DNA of 5,278 bases from Parcubacteria group bacterium CG_4_9_14_0_2_um_filter_35_11 (GCA_002788555.1 PFRL01000053.1:1-5278); one strand, 5' to 3'. Counted from the first letter of the stretch, positions 1-5,278 are shown. Translations and numbers: made by a program. Notes: generated by a model not told the origin, from the letters alone.

Positions 1-1
1 T

Positions 2-478
2 CCTATCGAGAGCATAGAGAGCTTTAATTATTACGCTTCTTCAAAACCAGCTGACACAACTTTAAGGGTTCAATTTTCCCAAACTGGAAATCCTGGTGAT
101 TGGCGGGATTCTTCTGGTAATCCTGGCGGATGGGACATCCTAAATGAAGGTTTCCATTCAATTGGCTTATCGGGTCTCGGTTGGTTTGGAAATAATTTCT
201 ATTACAAAATGGAATTTTATTCTAATCCTCACAGAGATGCAACACCGGTTCTGGATGAAATAAGTGTTTCCTTTATAATGCCCTATCCTATTGAAGCTTG
301 TCTTTCAGCAAATCCTATTAGGACTATAACCTGCGAATATAGAAAAGTAGCCTGTGAGGATGACGAAACTACAGTTTGTTCGATTTCTAAAGATACCAAT
401 GCTCATGTTGGAAGTGCTGACAAATATGGAAATGTTGGAGAACCTGGCTTTAAGGTCTGCTGTAAACTATCACTGTAG
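2..478 (+). CDS. C-terminal part of a secreted/surface protein, beta-rich module plus Cys-rich tail (5' end outside window)
   Basis: The frame is open from the first bases of the window to TAG at 476-478, giving 158 residues of a protein whose start lies upstream. Residues 1-98 read as a beta-sandwich-like module, rich in Gly, Trp, Tyr and Asn, with the sequence YYKMEF and then TPVLDEISVSF (about residues 67-90). Modules of this style are, to my memory, common at the C-terminal side of DUF2341/laminin-G-like surface proteins of Patescibacteria. Residues 100-158 form a compact tail with six cysteines (C100, C111, C118, C126, C153, C154), a TNAHVG motif around residues 132-137, and the C-terminal end VCCKLSL. 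Six cysteines in 59 residues suggest disulfides in an extracytoplasmic domain. An internal ATG at 209 is not the start, because homologous-looking sequence continues upstream in frame. The gene at 4130 encodes the N-terminal half of what may be the same type of protein. No enzymatic motif is visible and the exact function is unknown. Confidence 0.8.
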   Translation, partial: PIESIESFNYYASSKPADTTLRVQFSQTGNPGDWRDSSGNPGGWDILNEGFHSIGLSGLGWFGNNFYYKMEFYSNPHRDATPVLDEISVSFIMPYPIEACLSANPIRTITCEYRKVACEDDETTVCSISKDTNAHVGSADKYGNVGEPGFKVCCKLSL

Positions 479-479
479 A

Positions 480-528
480 ACAACTAACAACAAACAACTG
501 ACAACAAACAACTGACAACAAACAACAA
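480..528 (+). repeat. Tandem heptamer array, unit ACAACT(A/G) or ACAACAA
   Basis: Seven contiguous 7-bp units fill the start of the gap after the first gene: ACAACTA, then ACAACAA alternating with ACAACTG, and two final ACAACAA units. Two adjacent units form a 14-bp higher-order repeat, CAACTGACAACAAA, present twice exactly (495-508, 509-522) and once with one change (481-494). The complement of ACAACTA is TAGTTGT, the unit of the array at 4068-4123, so the two arrays are the same repeat in opposite orientations. On the + strand the array supplies stop codons in all three frames (485, 499, 513). The function is unknown; replication slippage could generate such an array. Confidence 0.85.
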
Positions 529-543
529 TAAAGGTCATATTAA

Positions 544-552
544 TGTGATAAT
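544..552 (+). promoter_or_regulatory. Possible extended -10 promoter element before the gene at 561
   Basis: The bases TG-T-GATAAT resemble an extended -10 element (TGN followed by TATAAT, five of six hexamer matches). The hexamer ends 8 nt before the ATG at 561, so transcription from it would begin at or next to the start codon and give a leaderless mRNA. This agrees with the lack of a Shine-Dalgarno sequence. No convincing -35 is seen; the position falls at the edge of the heptamer array. In AT-rich DNA this match could be chance. Confidence 0.25.
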
Positions 553-560
553 TAGAAATT

Positions 561-983
561 ATGAAGAATAAAAAAATAGTAGTTTTCGCGATAATAATTA
601 TTGGAGTCGTATTGGCTTTTTACCTTGTCTTCGCCTGGGGTCAAGAGCTCTGGCCATTTGCGAAAGGCTATCAAGTGGTTAGTTTGGCAAATGGGGCAGT
701 TTATTATGGTCACTTAAGTTTTTTTCCTTCACCAAGAATGGTTGATGTTTGGCTCTTTCAGCAAACAACTCCCGAAAAAAAGGAAGAAACACCCCAGTTA
801 AATCTTATTCCTTTTACTTCTTTATTTTTTGGTCCTAAAAATGTTTTATATTTAGAAAAAGAACAAATTATTTGGTGGGCTGATTTAGAAAAGGATAGTT
901 CAATTGTAAAATTTATTGAAAGTCAGAAAGGAATACCTACGACATTACCACAAGAACAATCACCCCAACAACCCCAAAAGTAA
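561..983 (+). CDS. Small signal-anchored hypothetical protein (Patescibacteria-type)
   Basis: This encodes 140 residues. The ATG at 561 is the only good start, since an in-frame TGA at 546-548 closes the frame just upstream. Residues 1-5 are basic (MKNKK), followed by one hydrophobic membrane segment at about 6-26, so the rest should face outward. The soluble part (about 36-123) has the pattern YQVVSLANGAVYYGHL, a VDVWLFQQ strand, then LNLIPF, GPKNVLYLEKEQIIWWADLEKDSSIVKFI. This resembles a small protein I recall as frequent in Parcubacteria-like genomes ('YQAVFL.NGQVYFGKL...LTDVYYLQ...GPE..M.I...QVLFWENLK.DS.VV..I'). I know no assigned function or name for it. The tail at 127-140 is Pro/Gln-rich and probably disordered. 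No catalytic motif is seen. It lies among other exported proteins, which fits an envelope role. Confidence 0.85.
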   Translation: MKNKKIVVFAIIIIGVVLAFYLVFAWGQELWPFAKGYQVVSLANGAVYYGHLSFFPSPRMVDVWLFQQTTPEKKEETPQLNLIPFTSLFFGPKNVLYLEKEQIIWWADLEKDSSIVKFIESQKGIPTTLPQEQSPQQPQK

Positions 984-987
984 CAAA

Positions 988-1083
988 CCCCCACACCAAT
1001 CGAGGATATTCGAATTTGCTTTAGCAAATTCGTTTATAGGTAAACCTTTATAGGTTTACCCCAATCCTCAATTGGTGTGGGGG
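988..1083. repeat. 96-nt inverted-repeat element with two internal hairpins (predicted three-way junction)
   Basis: The outer arms are 988-1007 (CCCCCACACCAATCGAGGAT) and 1064-1083; they pair at 19 of 20 positions, with one C-A mismatch between 1001 and 1070. Inside are two perfect hairpins: 1011-1032 (10-bp stem CGAATTTGCT, loop TT) and 1039-1060 (9-bp stem GGTAAACCT, loop TTAT). Only short unpaired linkers remain (1008-1010, 1033-1038, 1061-1063), so almost the whole element is paired. It lacks the T-tract of an intrinsic terminator on the + strand, where it is followed by AAAGGTC; on the - strand the stem is followed only by TTTGTTA. AAA flanks both ends (985-987, 1084-1086), too short to call a target duplication. 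It may be a MITE- or REP-like repeat, a structured RNA or an attenuator. The structure is certain, the nature unknown. Confidence 0.85.
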
Positions 1084-1094
1084 AAAGGTCGTAA

Positions 1095-1135
1095 TAGTCG
1101 CAAGTCGTTAGTTGTAAATCATCAGTTTAAGTTGT
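1095..1135 (+). repeat. Degenerate heptamer array before the cupredoxin gene
   Basis: Consecutive 7-bp units from 1095 read TAGTCGC, AAGTCGT, TAGTTGT, AAATCAT and CAGTTTA, and a further AAGTTGT at 1129-1135 is shifted by one base. The consensus is close to (T/A)AGT(T/C)GT, the unit of the array at 4068-4123, in the same orientation. It looks like a decayed or diverged copy of that array. It ends four bases before the ATG at 1139 and directly follows AAAGGTC (1084-1090) and a few unassigned bases. Confidence 0.6.
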
Positions 1136-1138
1136 GAT

Positions 1139-1591
1139 ATGCAAAAAAGTGCTAAAAACATAATTGCTATTATCGTTCTTATCATCCTTTTAATTTTATT
1201 AATTTATTTTGTTGTCGATTATAATAAAAAGCAGAGCAAAACAACGATTGAAACTAGCAAACCGCTTTTTGGCAATCTGAATCAGATAACTAATCCCTTA
1301 GAAAAAATTCCGGAAGGAGCCATTTCTATAAAAATTTCCAGGACTGGATTTGAACCAAAAGAGTTTACTGTCGATTCAAAGAAAGTAGTAAACCTTGCCT
1401 TAACAGGAATGGACGGAACTCACTCTTTAGTTTTTAAAGACAAAGTTTTAGAGAAAGTAAAGATTTATGTAGGAAGAGAAGAAACAAGAGGTATTTCTTT
1501 TACAGCCCCAAAAGTAGGAGATTACAGTTTTTATTGTGATATCCCAGGGCATAAAGAGGCAGAAGAAATAGGGACGATGCACGTAAAATAA
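1139..1591 (+). CDS. Membrane-anchored cupredoxin-like (blue copper) protein
   Basis: This encodes 150 residues. An in-frame TAA at 1115 leaves ATG 1139 as the only sensible start. Residues 1-6 are polar or basic, and a strongly hydrophobic segment at 8-26 acts as an uncleaved signal anchor, with no lipobox. A linker (about 27-60) leads to a cupredoxin fold at 61-150: ISIKISRTGFEPKEFTV, a GTHSL segment with His95, a TAPKVGDYSFYC strand with Cys133, and PGH with His138. These give the Cys and two His that bind copper in plastocyanin and related proteins, and the pattern C-x4-H fits the family. At the position of the usual axial Met (five after the second His) there is Glu143; the only nearby Met is Met147. 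The family carries electrons or binds copper outside the cytoplasm. No oxidase or other redox partner is visible here, so the partner is unknown. Confidence 0.9.
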   Translation: MQKSAKNIIAIIVLIILLILLIYFVVDYNKKQSKTTIETSKPLFGNLNQITNPLEKIPEGAISIKISRTGFEPKEFTVDSKKVVNLALTGMDGTHSLVFKDKVLEKVKIYVGREETRGISFTAPKVGDYSFYCDIPGHKEAEEIGTMHVK

Positions 1592-1647
1592 TAACAAGAA
1601 AAGGTCGAAAAATATAAAATTAAAATAATTAAATCATTGATATTAAT
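1592..1647. other. AT-rich intergenic gap with AAAGGTC word
   Basis: This short gap holds AAAGGTC (1600-1606), a word also found at 530-536 and 1084-1090 in the two preceding gaps. The remainder is nearly pure A/T and includes TATAAA at 1613-1618 and the palindrome ATATTAATAT at 1640-1649, which overlaps the next start codon. There is no heptamer array and no recognisable Shine-Dalgarno sequence. Any promoter assignment here would be a guess. Confidence 0.5.
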
Positions 1648-4053
1648 ATGAAATGTTCGAAAATTATTGGAATAAGCTTTTTTATTCTTTTAATTAGCGT
1701 ATCCGCTTTTATTGGAATTAAGGCAACGGCTTGGGTGGAGGGAGTTTCTCACCCAGCCCACGAGATTTTTGGTGATAATACTGGATTAACCGAAGATGCA
1801 ACTTTTCCAGATCTATATTATTACTTTGAGCAAAATTTAGAGGCTTTTGGTCAGGTTACTGCTGGAACGAAATTTTATGTGGGCGGTGCAGAATTTACAA
1901 GTGCGGGAATAGGTCAGACCGGCGCCTCAAATTTTGCCATTAAGACAAACAATACCGACAGATTAACAGTGACCTCTGATGGACTGGTTGGTATAGGAAC
2001 AAGCACTCCAGCGGCAAATACAAGATTACATGTAACAGGAACAGCTTATGGAGTCAGAGGTGAGGGTACTAGTTGGGGTGGCTATTTTACAACCGCAACA
2101 CAAAGTGGTAGGAGTTACGTTGGTTATGGTAACTACGGCCTTTATAGCTATGGCAATTCCTATGGAATTTATAGTTATGGCGGTACTGCTGGAGGATATT
2201 TCTATGACAGCGGTCGGACTAGTAATGCTTACCTTGCTTACGGAAATTACGGTATTTATTCAAGTCTTGGCACTATGAACTATTTTGCTGGGAGGATTGG
2301 TATCGGAACAACATCTCCCGCTTATAGATTTTCTTTACATGACGGAGGAACAGGAAACCAGGTAGGAATAGATATGCCTTCAAGCGGCCACATGGCTTTT
2401 TACACTGGGGGCCTGGAACGAATAAGGATAACTCCGGAAGGTAGAATTGGTGTTAATAAAATCGTTCCAAACACCGCCTTAGATGTGGAAGGAACTGTAA
2501 CAGCAGCAGCTTTTGTAGGAGACGGTTCAGGATTAACAGGAATTGGTGCGGGAACTGGCGGAGTAATCAACATTGGCTCTACTACCATTGGCGCCGACAG
2601 TGATAGCGATGGCGTTGGCCAGATAGATTTTCAGACCAGGGGCACTACTCGAATGATGATTAAAAATGACGGAAAGATTGGCATTGTACCTGATCCTGCA
2701 AGACCATTCAATGACCCTACTCGGACTCTTTGTATAGGGAGGCAGACAACCTGTATTGATAATGGATACGATACAGCGGTTGGCTTGCCCGTATGGCCAA
2801 CTAATTTAGATTTAAATACCTTTGCCTTTATTACAAATAATGTTGAGAGAATGAGAATAACTGCTGGGGGCAACATTGGTATTGGAACCAGTACTCCCAG
2901 CTCAAATACGAGGTTATATGTTGATGGAGGAACTGACCTGTTAACTGTGACCTATGGAATTAGAGGTTATGGCCTTACTGCTGGTGGGTATTTTGGAGAT
3001 AGGGATGGTTCCGCCTATGCTTACCTCGGTTACGGTTCTTACGGAGTTTATAGTTATGGTCCGAGTTATGGAGTTTATGGTTCGGGTGGTAGTTACGGAG
3101 TCTATGGTTCTTCTAGTTCCTATGGAGTGCGTGGTGCAGGCGGCACCTATGGAGTTTATGGTTCAGGCACCTATGGAGTTTATGGCAGTGGTTCTACTTC
3201 AGGCGGCTATTTCAGAGATAGTACTAGTGCTAGGTATGCCTATGTAGCATATGAAAATTATGGAATTTATACTGATGGGACTGGATACTTTGCTGGCACT
3301 GTGACAATTGCTGAGCCAACCGCTCCCAGTCACGCTGCTACCAAAAATTATGTGGATAATACTGTAGCCACTGGACCGACAGCCAATGCTTTAGCTTGTA
3401 GTGCTGATGAGACTTGCGGGACAAATAATATCTCGGCGACAGGAAATATTTCGGCTACCGGGAATATAACGGTCAGTGGCTTAGGAACATTCAATGGCGC
3501 CGGAAACAACTATTTTGCTGGTAATGTAGGAATTGGAGTGGTCCCCAGTTATAAATTGCATGTTTCAGGTAATATTTATGCTGCGGGCAATATTGAATCT
3601 ACAAATCTGGTTACGGCTGGTACAGGATTCCAGGTAGGAGCAAGTTATTTTGAGTCAGCAACAGGTTATATAGCAGGCAATTTAACAGTAACTGGTATCA
3701 CCAGCCCTTGTGCTGATGTTGAGACAGATGCTTCCGGACAATTGATTTGTGGTACTGATGCGGTAGGTGTGACCGGTAGCGGCACAGTGGGGAAAATAGC
3801 CAAATGGACTAGTGGAACGAACTTGGGAGATTCAATTATGAGTGAAAGCGGAAGTAATCTTTTTGTAAGTGGTGGTATGCAACTTGATAGTGGGATAAGA
3901 ATAAATTCTACAGGAGGAGCAGGCAAGCCAGTTTGCGATGCTACTATAAGAGGCACTCTTTGGTTTACGCAAGGAGGTGCTGGAGTAAAAGACCTTCTTG
4001 AAGTTTGCGCTAAAGACGCTACTGATACCTACGCCTGGAGAACGCTTTGGTAA
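1648..4053 (+). CDS. Secreted fibre/adhesin-like repeat protein, 801 residues
   Basis: ATG 1648 is bounded upstream by an in-frame TAA at 1630. A basic start and hydrophobic residues 6-25 with A26-T27-A28 just before W29 look like a signal peptide cleaved by signal peptidase I. Short motifs of the form (V/I)GIGTxxP...L.V.G recur near residues 114, 217, 411 and 627, with weaker forms near 267 and 344. These are typical of phage tail-fibre and bacterial beta-helical adhesin stalks. Two Tyr/Gly-rich blocks follow such motifs (about 132-212 and 434-550); the second holds six tandem YGVYGSG-type units. ATKNYVDNTVA (about 566-576) is also a fibre-type motif. The C-terminal part has GKIAKWTSGTNLGDS (about 715-729) and a cap with Cys763, Cys787 and terminal AWRTLW. 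Eight cysteines form four close pairs (362/369, 584/590, 688/701, 763/787). There is no S74 chaperone domain that I can recognise. Role inferred: extracellular attachment or surface layer; a prophage fibre is less likely given the signal peptide and neighbours. Confidence 0.85.
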   Translation: MKCSKIIGISFFILLISVSAFIGIKATAWVEGVSHPAHEIFGDNTGLTEDATFPDLYYYFEQNLEAFGQVTAGTKFYVGGAEFTSAGIGQTGASNFAIKTNNTDRLTVTSDGLVGIGTSTPAANTRLHVTGTAYGVRGEGTSWGGYFTTATQSGRSYVGYGNYGLYSYGNSYGIYSYGGTAGGYFYDSGRTSNAYLAYGNYGIYSSLGTMNYFAGRIGIGTTSPAYRFSLHDGGTGNQVGIDMPSSGHMAFYTGGLERIRITPEGRIGVNKIVPNTALDVEGTVTAAAFVGDGSGLTGIGAGTGGVINIGSTTIGADSDSDGVGQIDFQTRGTTRMMIKNDGKIGIVPDPARPFNDPTRTLCIGRQTTCIDNGYDTAVGLPVWPTNLDLNTFAFITNNVERMRITAGGNIGIGTSTPSSNTRLYVDGGTDLLTVTYGIRGYGLTAGGYFGDRDGSAYAYLGYGSYGVYSYGPSYGVYGSGGSYGVYGSSSSYGVRGAGGTYGVYGSGTYGVYGSGSTSGGYFRDSTSARYAYVAYENYGIYTDGTGYFAGTVTIAEPTAPSHAATKNYVDNTVATGPTANALACSADETCGTNNISATGNISATGNITVSGLGTFNGAGNNYFAGNVGIGVVPSYKLHVSGNIYAAGNIESTNLVTAGTGFQVGASYFESATGYIAGNLTVTGITSPCADVETDASGQLICGTDAVGVTGSGTVGKIAKWTSGTNLGDSIMSESGSNLFVSGGMQLDSGIRINSTGGAGKPVCDATIRGTLWFTQGGAGVKDLLEVCAKDATDTYAWRTLW
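2041..2295 (+). repeat. First Tyr/Gly-rich block within the fibre gene
   Basis: This segment encodes about residues 132-216. It has the order YGVRG, WGGYF, GYGNYGLYSYG, SYGIYSYGG, TAGGYF, AYLAYGNYGIYS and YFAG. The second block at about 2947-3297 repeats this order (YGIRG, AGGYF, GYGSYGVYSYG, then extra units, SGGYF, AYVAYENYGIYT, YFAG). The two are probably duplicated modules. This first copy has only two nonapeptide units (residues 162-170 and 171-179), against six in the second. Confidence 0.75.
3037..3192 (+). repeat. Tandem 27/24-bp repeats coding (S/T)YGV(Y/R)(G/S)xxx units
   Basis: Six in-frame units encode residues 464-515 of the fibre protein. Four are 9 residues (464-472, 473-481, 482-490, 491-499) and two are 8 residues (500-507, 508-515). 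Each begins with Ser or Thr and then Tyr-Gly-Val, and five carry Tyr at the fifth place while the fourth carries Arg. Codons differ between units at third positions, so the expansion is not entirely recent, although the last two units are nearly identical in DNA. Length variation between strains is plausible. Confidence 0.85.
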
Positions 4054-4067
4054 GATTGTTAGTTTCT

Positions 4068-4123
4068 TAGTTGTAAGTTGTTAGTTGTTAGTTGTAAGTT
4101 GTAAGTTGTTAGTTTTTAGTTAT
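4068..4123 (+). repeat. Tandem heptamer array, unit (T/A)AGTTGT
   Basis: Eight contiguous 7-bp units occupy the gap between the fibre gene and the DUF2341 gene. The first six are exact TAGTTGT or AAGTTGT, and the last two are TAGTTTT and TAGTTAT; the bases at 4054-4067 look like two further decayed units. The unit is the exact complement of ACAACTA in the array at 480-528. Because 7 is not a multiple of 3, TAG and TAA fall in all three forward frames, so the array blocks read-through from the upstream gene. The array ends six bases before the ATG at 4130, leaving little room for a normal leader. Confidence 0.9.
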
Positions 4124-4129
4124 AAGCTT

Positions 4130-5278
4130 ATGTCCAAAACCTCAGCCCAAAGCTTAGTATTGGTGATATTTGTTATCACTGCTTTTGCTGCTATCACCGT
4201 AACCTTGGCTGCTTTAACAACCAAGGAAGTAGAAATTCGAGAAATTGAAGAAACGGCTTTTAAAGCCAGGTATACCTCTGACGCTGGCTATGAAAGAGCT
4301 CTTTATTATCTTAAAACCGTTTCCAGAGAATGGCCTACTTATCCTTACAGAAGGAGAATTACTATCAGGAGTCAACCTGCCAATAATAAAGACCTAATTA
4401 ATTATCCTGTACCAATAATAATAAATACCGCGGAACTAATCCATCCAGCTGCAGGGAGTCCTAAGATGGAACTAGACTGTAAGGATGTCAGATTTACTGA
4501 CTCTGATGGAATGGCTCTGATAGATTATTATTTAGAACCCCTAACTTGTGATTCTCCCACTACGAGGTTTTGGGTAAGGGTTCCCAAAATTCCTCAATCT
4601 CCGACCGAGAAGAAAATTTACATCTATTACGGAGGTGGTCCGACAGTAGATTCAGCCTCCAAGGAATCTGTTTGTCCTGGAGGAATTCATAATAATTTTT
4701 GTACTGAATTTTTTGATGATTTTTCAGGCGCAACTTTAGATTCAACGAAATGGAACTTCCAATTAGCTATGAGAGAATATTGTACTACTTCCTATGAAAT
4801 AACAGCAGGAGGAGAACTTCATGTCCATTCCGAATCCCAAGATCCAAATCATACTGGGCCAGGAAGTTGCGGTTACTCTTTCTACACCGTAAATTCCATT
4901 AATGCCCAAGATTTTATTCTTCAAGCCAATGGTAGATATAATTCACTAGATTATGAGAGGGGTTTTGGTTCTGTGCTAGATTTATTAATCAATGACAACA
5001 ATGCTGAAGTGTGGGGCATGGGGTATGTATTAAATGGCGATTATTATCTTGAATTTGCTGACCGAGTTAATAGTGCAACTACTTGGCGTCCTTCTCTAGG
5101 TGGTTTCCCCGATTTAGTTAATGCTGTTCATACTTGGCAATATATAAAATGGGGTAATGAAATTTATCTCACTTCGGAAGCACCTTCAAGTGGTGACTAC
5201 GATTACAGCAACCTAACCATTGGTTCCCAATTAGATTTACCATTTAGGGTGACTTTTTATGCTAATGCTGGAGCTGTA
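4130..5278 (+). CDS. Pilin-like anchored DUF2341 surface protein, N-terminal 383 residues (3' end outside window)
   Basis: The frame runs from ATG 4130 to the window end with no stop. TAG at 4082 closes the frame upstream; a TTG at 4106 is a less likely start because it lies inside the repeat array. Residues 7-31 are a hydrophobic segment followed by TKEVEIREIEETAFKARYTSDAGYERALYYL (about 32-62), which resembles the N-terminal helix of PilX-type minor pilins; the classical Gly/Phe-Thr-Leu-Ile-Glu processing site is not evident. A DUF2341 domain spans about 70-170, with YRRRITI (73-79), DVRFTDSDG (119-127), FWVRVPKI (147-154) and IYIYYGG (163-169). After a Cys pair (C182, C191), EFFDDFSGATLDSTKW (193-208) starts a ConA/laminin-G-like module that runs to the window edge. 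Other cysteines are C117, C140, C218 and C247. Families like this are displayed on the cell surface, probably for binding glycans or other cells (inference). The complete protein may end like the one at 2-478. Confidence 0.88.
   Translation, partial: MSKTSAQSLVLVIFVITAFAAITVTLAALTTKEVEIREIEETAFKARYTSDAGYERALYYLKTVSREWPTYPYRRRITIRSQPANNKDLINYPVPIIINTAELIHPAAGSPKMELDCKDVRFTDSDGMALIDYYLEPLTCDSPTTRFWVRVPKIPQSPTEKKIYIYYGGGPTVDSASKESVCPGGIHNNFCTEFFDDFSGATLDSTKWNFQLAMREYCTTSYEITAGGELHVHSESQDPNHTGPGSCGYSFYTVNSINAQDFILQANGRYNSLDYERGFGSVLDLLINDNNAEVWGMGYVLNGDYYLEFADRVNSATTWRPSLGGFPDLVNAVHTWQYIKWGNEIYLTSEAPSSGDYDYSNLTIGSQLDLPFRVTFYANAGAV

Noticed and set aside
480..528. Heptamer arrays as CRISPR or as an origin with DnaA boxes
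   Set aside because: The units are contiguous with no spacers, and the sequence does not match the DnaA box TTATCCACA.
988..1083. Reading the inverted-repeat element as an intrinsic terminator, a tRNA or a CRISPR repeat
   Set aside because: There is no T-tract on the + strand and only TTTGTTA on the other; it has no tRNA-like D, anticodon or T arms; and it occurs once, with no spacer-repeat array.
2048..2278. Open frame of 76 codons on + strand, out of frame with the fibre gene
   Set aside because: It lies wholly inside the fibre gene and arises from the Tyr/Gly repeat codons read in another frame. Its translation has no recognisable domain.
2954..3247. Open frame of 97 codons on + strand with repeated MEFMV-type peptides
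   Set aside because: This is the nonapeptide repeat region of the fibre gene read in another frame; the internal periodicity is inherited from those repeats.
2400..3956. Antisense open frames at 2400-2588, 2631-2876 and 3666-3956
   Set aside because: They overlap the well-supported fibre gene, have no convincing features and are expected opposite a long Gly/Thr-rich frame.
1648..4053. Fibre gene as a prophage tail fibre
   Set aside because: It has a signal peptide, no recognisable chaperone (S74) domain, and no phage structural genes on either side; the neighbours are envelope proteins.
4560..4745. Antisense open frame of 61 codons
   Set aside because: It lies opposite the DUF2341 and following region, which is strongly supported by motifs on the + strand.

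Overview
The window reads like a chromosomal fragment of an uncultured, AT-rich bacterium of the Candidate Phyla Radiation (Patescibacteria, Parcubacteria-like). This assignment is an inference from gene content: a small membrane-anchored protein of a type I recall from those genomes, a long secreted protein built from 'GIGT(S/T)(T/S)P...L.V.G' fibre repeats, and DUF2341-type surface proteins with a pilin-like N-terminal anchor. No rRNA, tRNA or other phylogenetic marker is present. The standard genetic code fits: the glycine-rich 801-residue frame has no internal TGA, which argues against the UGA=Gly code of Gracilibacteria/Absconditabacteria.

Layout, all genes on the + strand: (1) 2-478, the C-terminal 158 residues of a larger surface protein, with a beta-rich module followed by a six-cysteine tail ending in CC; (2) 561-983, a small signal-anchored protein; (3) 1139-1591, a signal-anchored cupredoxin with Cys and two His copper ligands but Glu where the axial Met normally sits; (4) 1648-4053, an 801-residue secreted fibre or adhesin-like protein with Tyr/Gly-rich nonapeptide repeats; (5) 4130 to the window end, the first 383 residues of a pilin-like anchored protein carrying DUF2341 and the start of a ConA/laminin-G-like module. 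Every product appears to be exported or membrane-anchored, so this looks like a cell-surface locus. Whether the proteins form one structure cannot be read from sequence.

The intergenic DNA is unusual. Three of the four gaps hold short tandem arrays of the same 7-bp unit, (T/A)AGTTGT or its complement ACAACT(A/G): 480-528 in one orientation, 4068-4123 in the other, and a degenerate version at 1095-1135. Three gaps also share the word AAAGGTC. The gap between genes 2 and 3 additionally holds a 96-nt element (988-1083) with a 20-bp outer inverted repeat (one mismatch) enclosing two perfect hairpins of 10 and 9 bp, a predicted three-way junction. This element and the heptamer arrays are the best candidates for something undescribed. 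None of the four start codons has a clear Shine-Dalgarno sequence.
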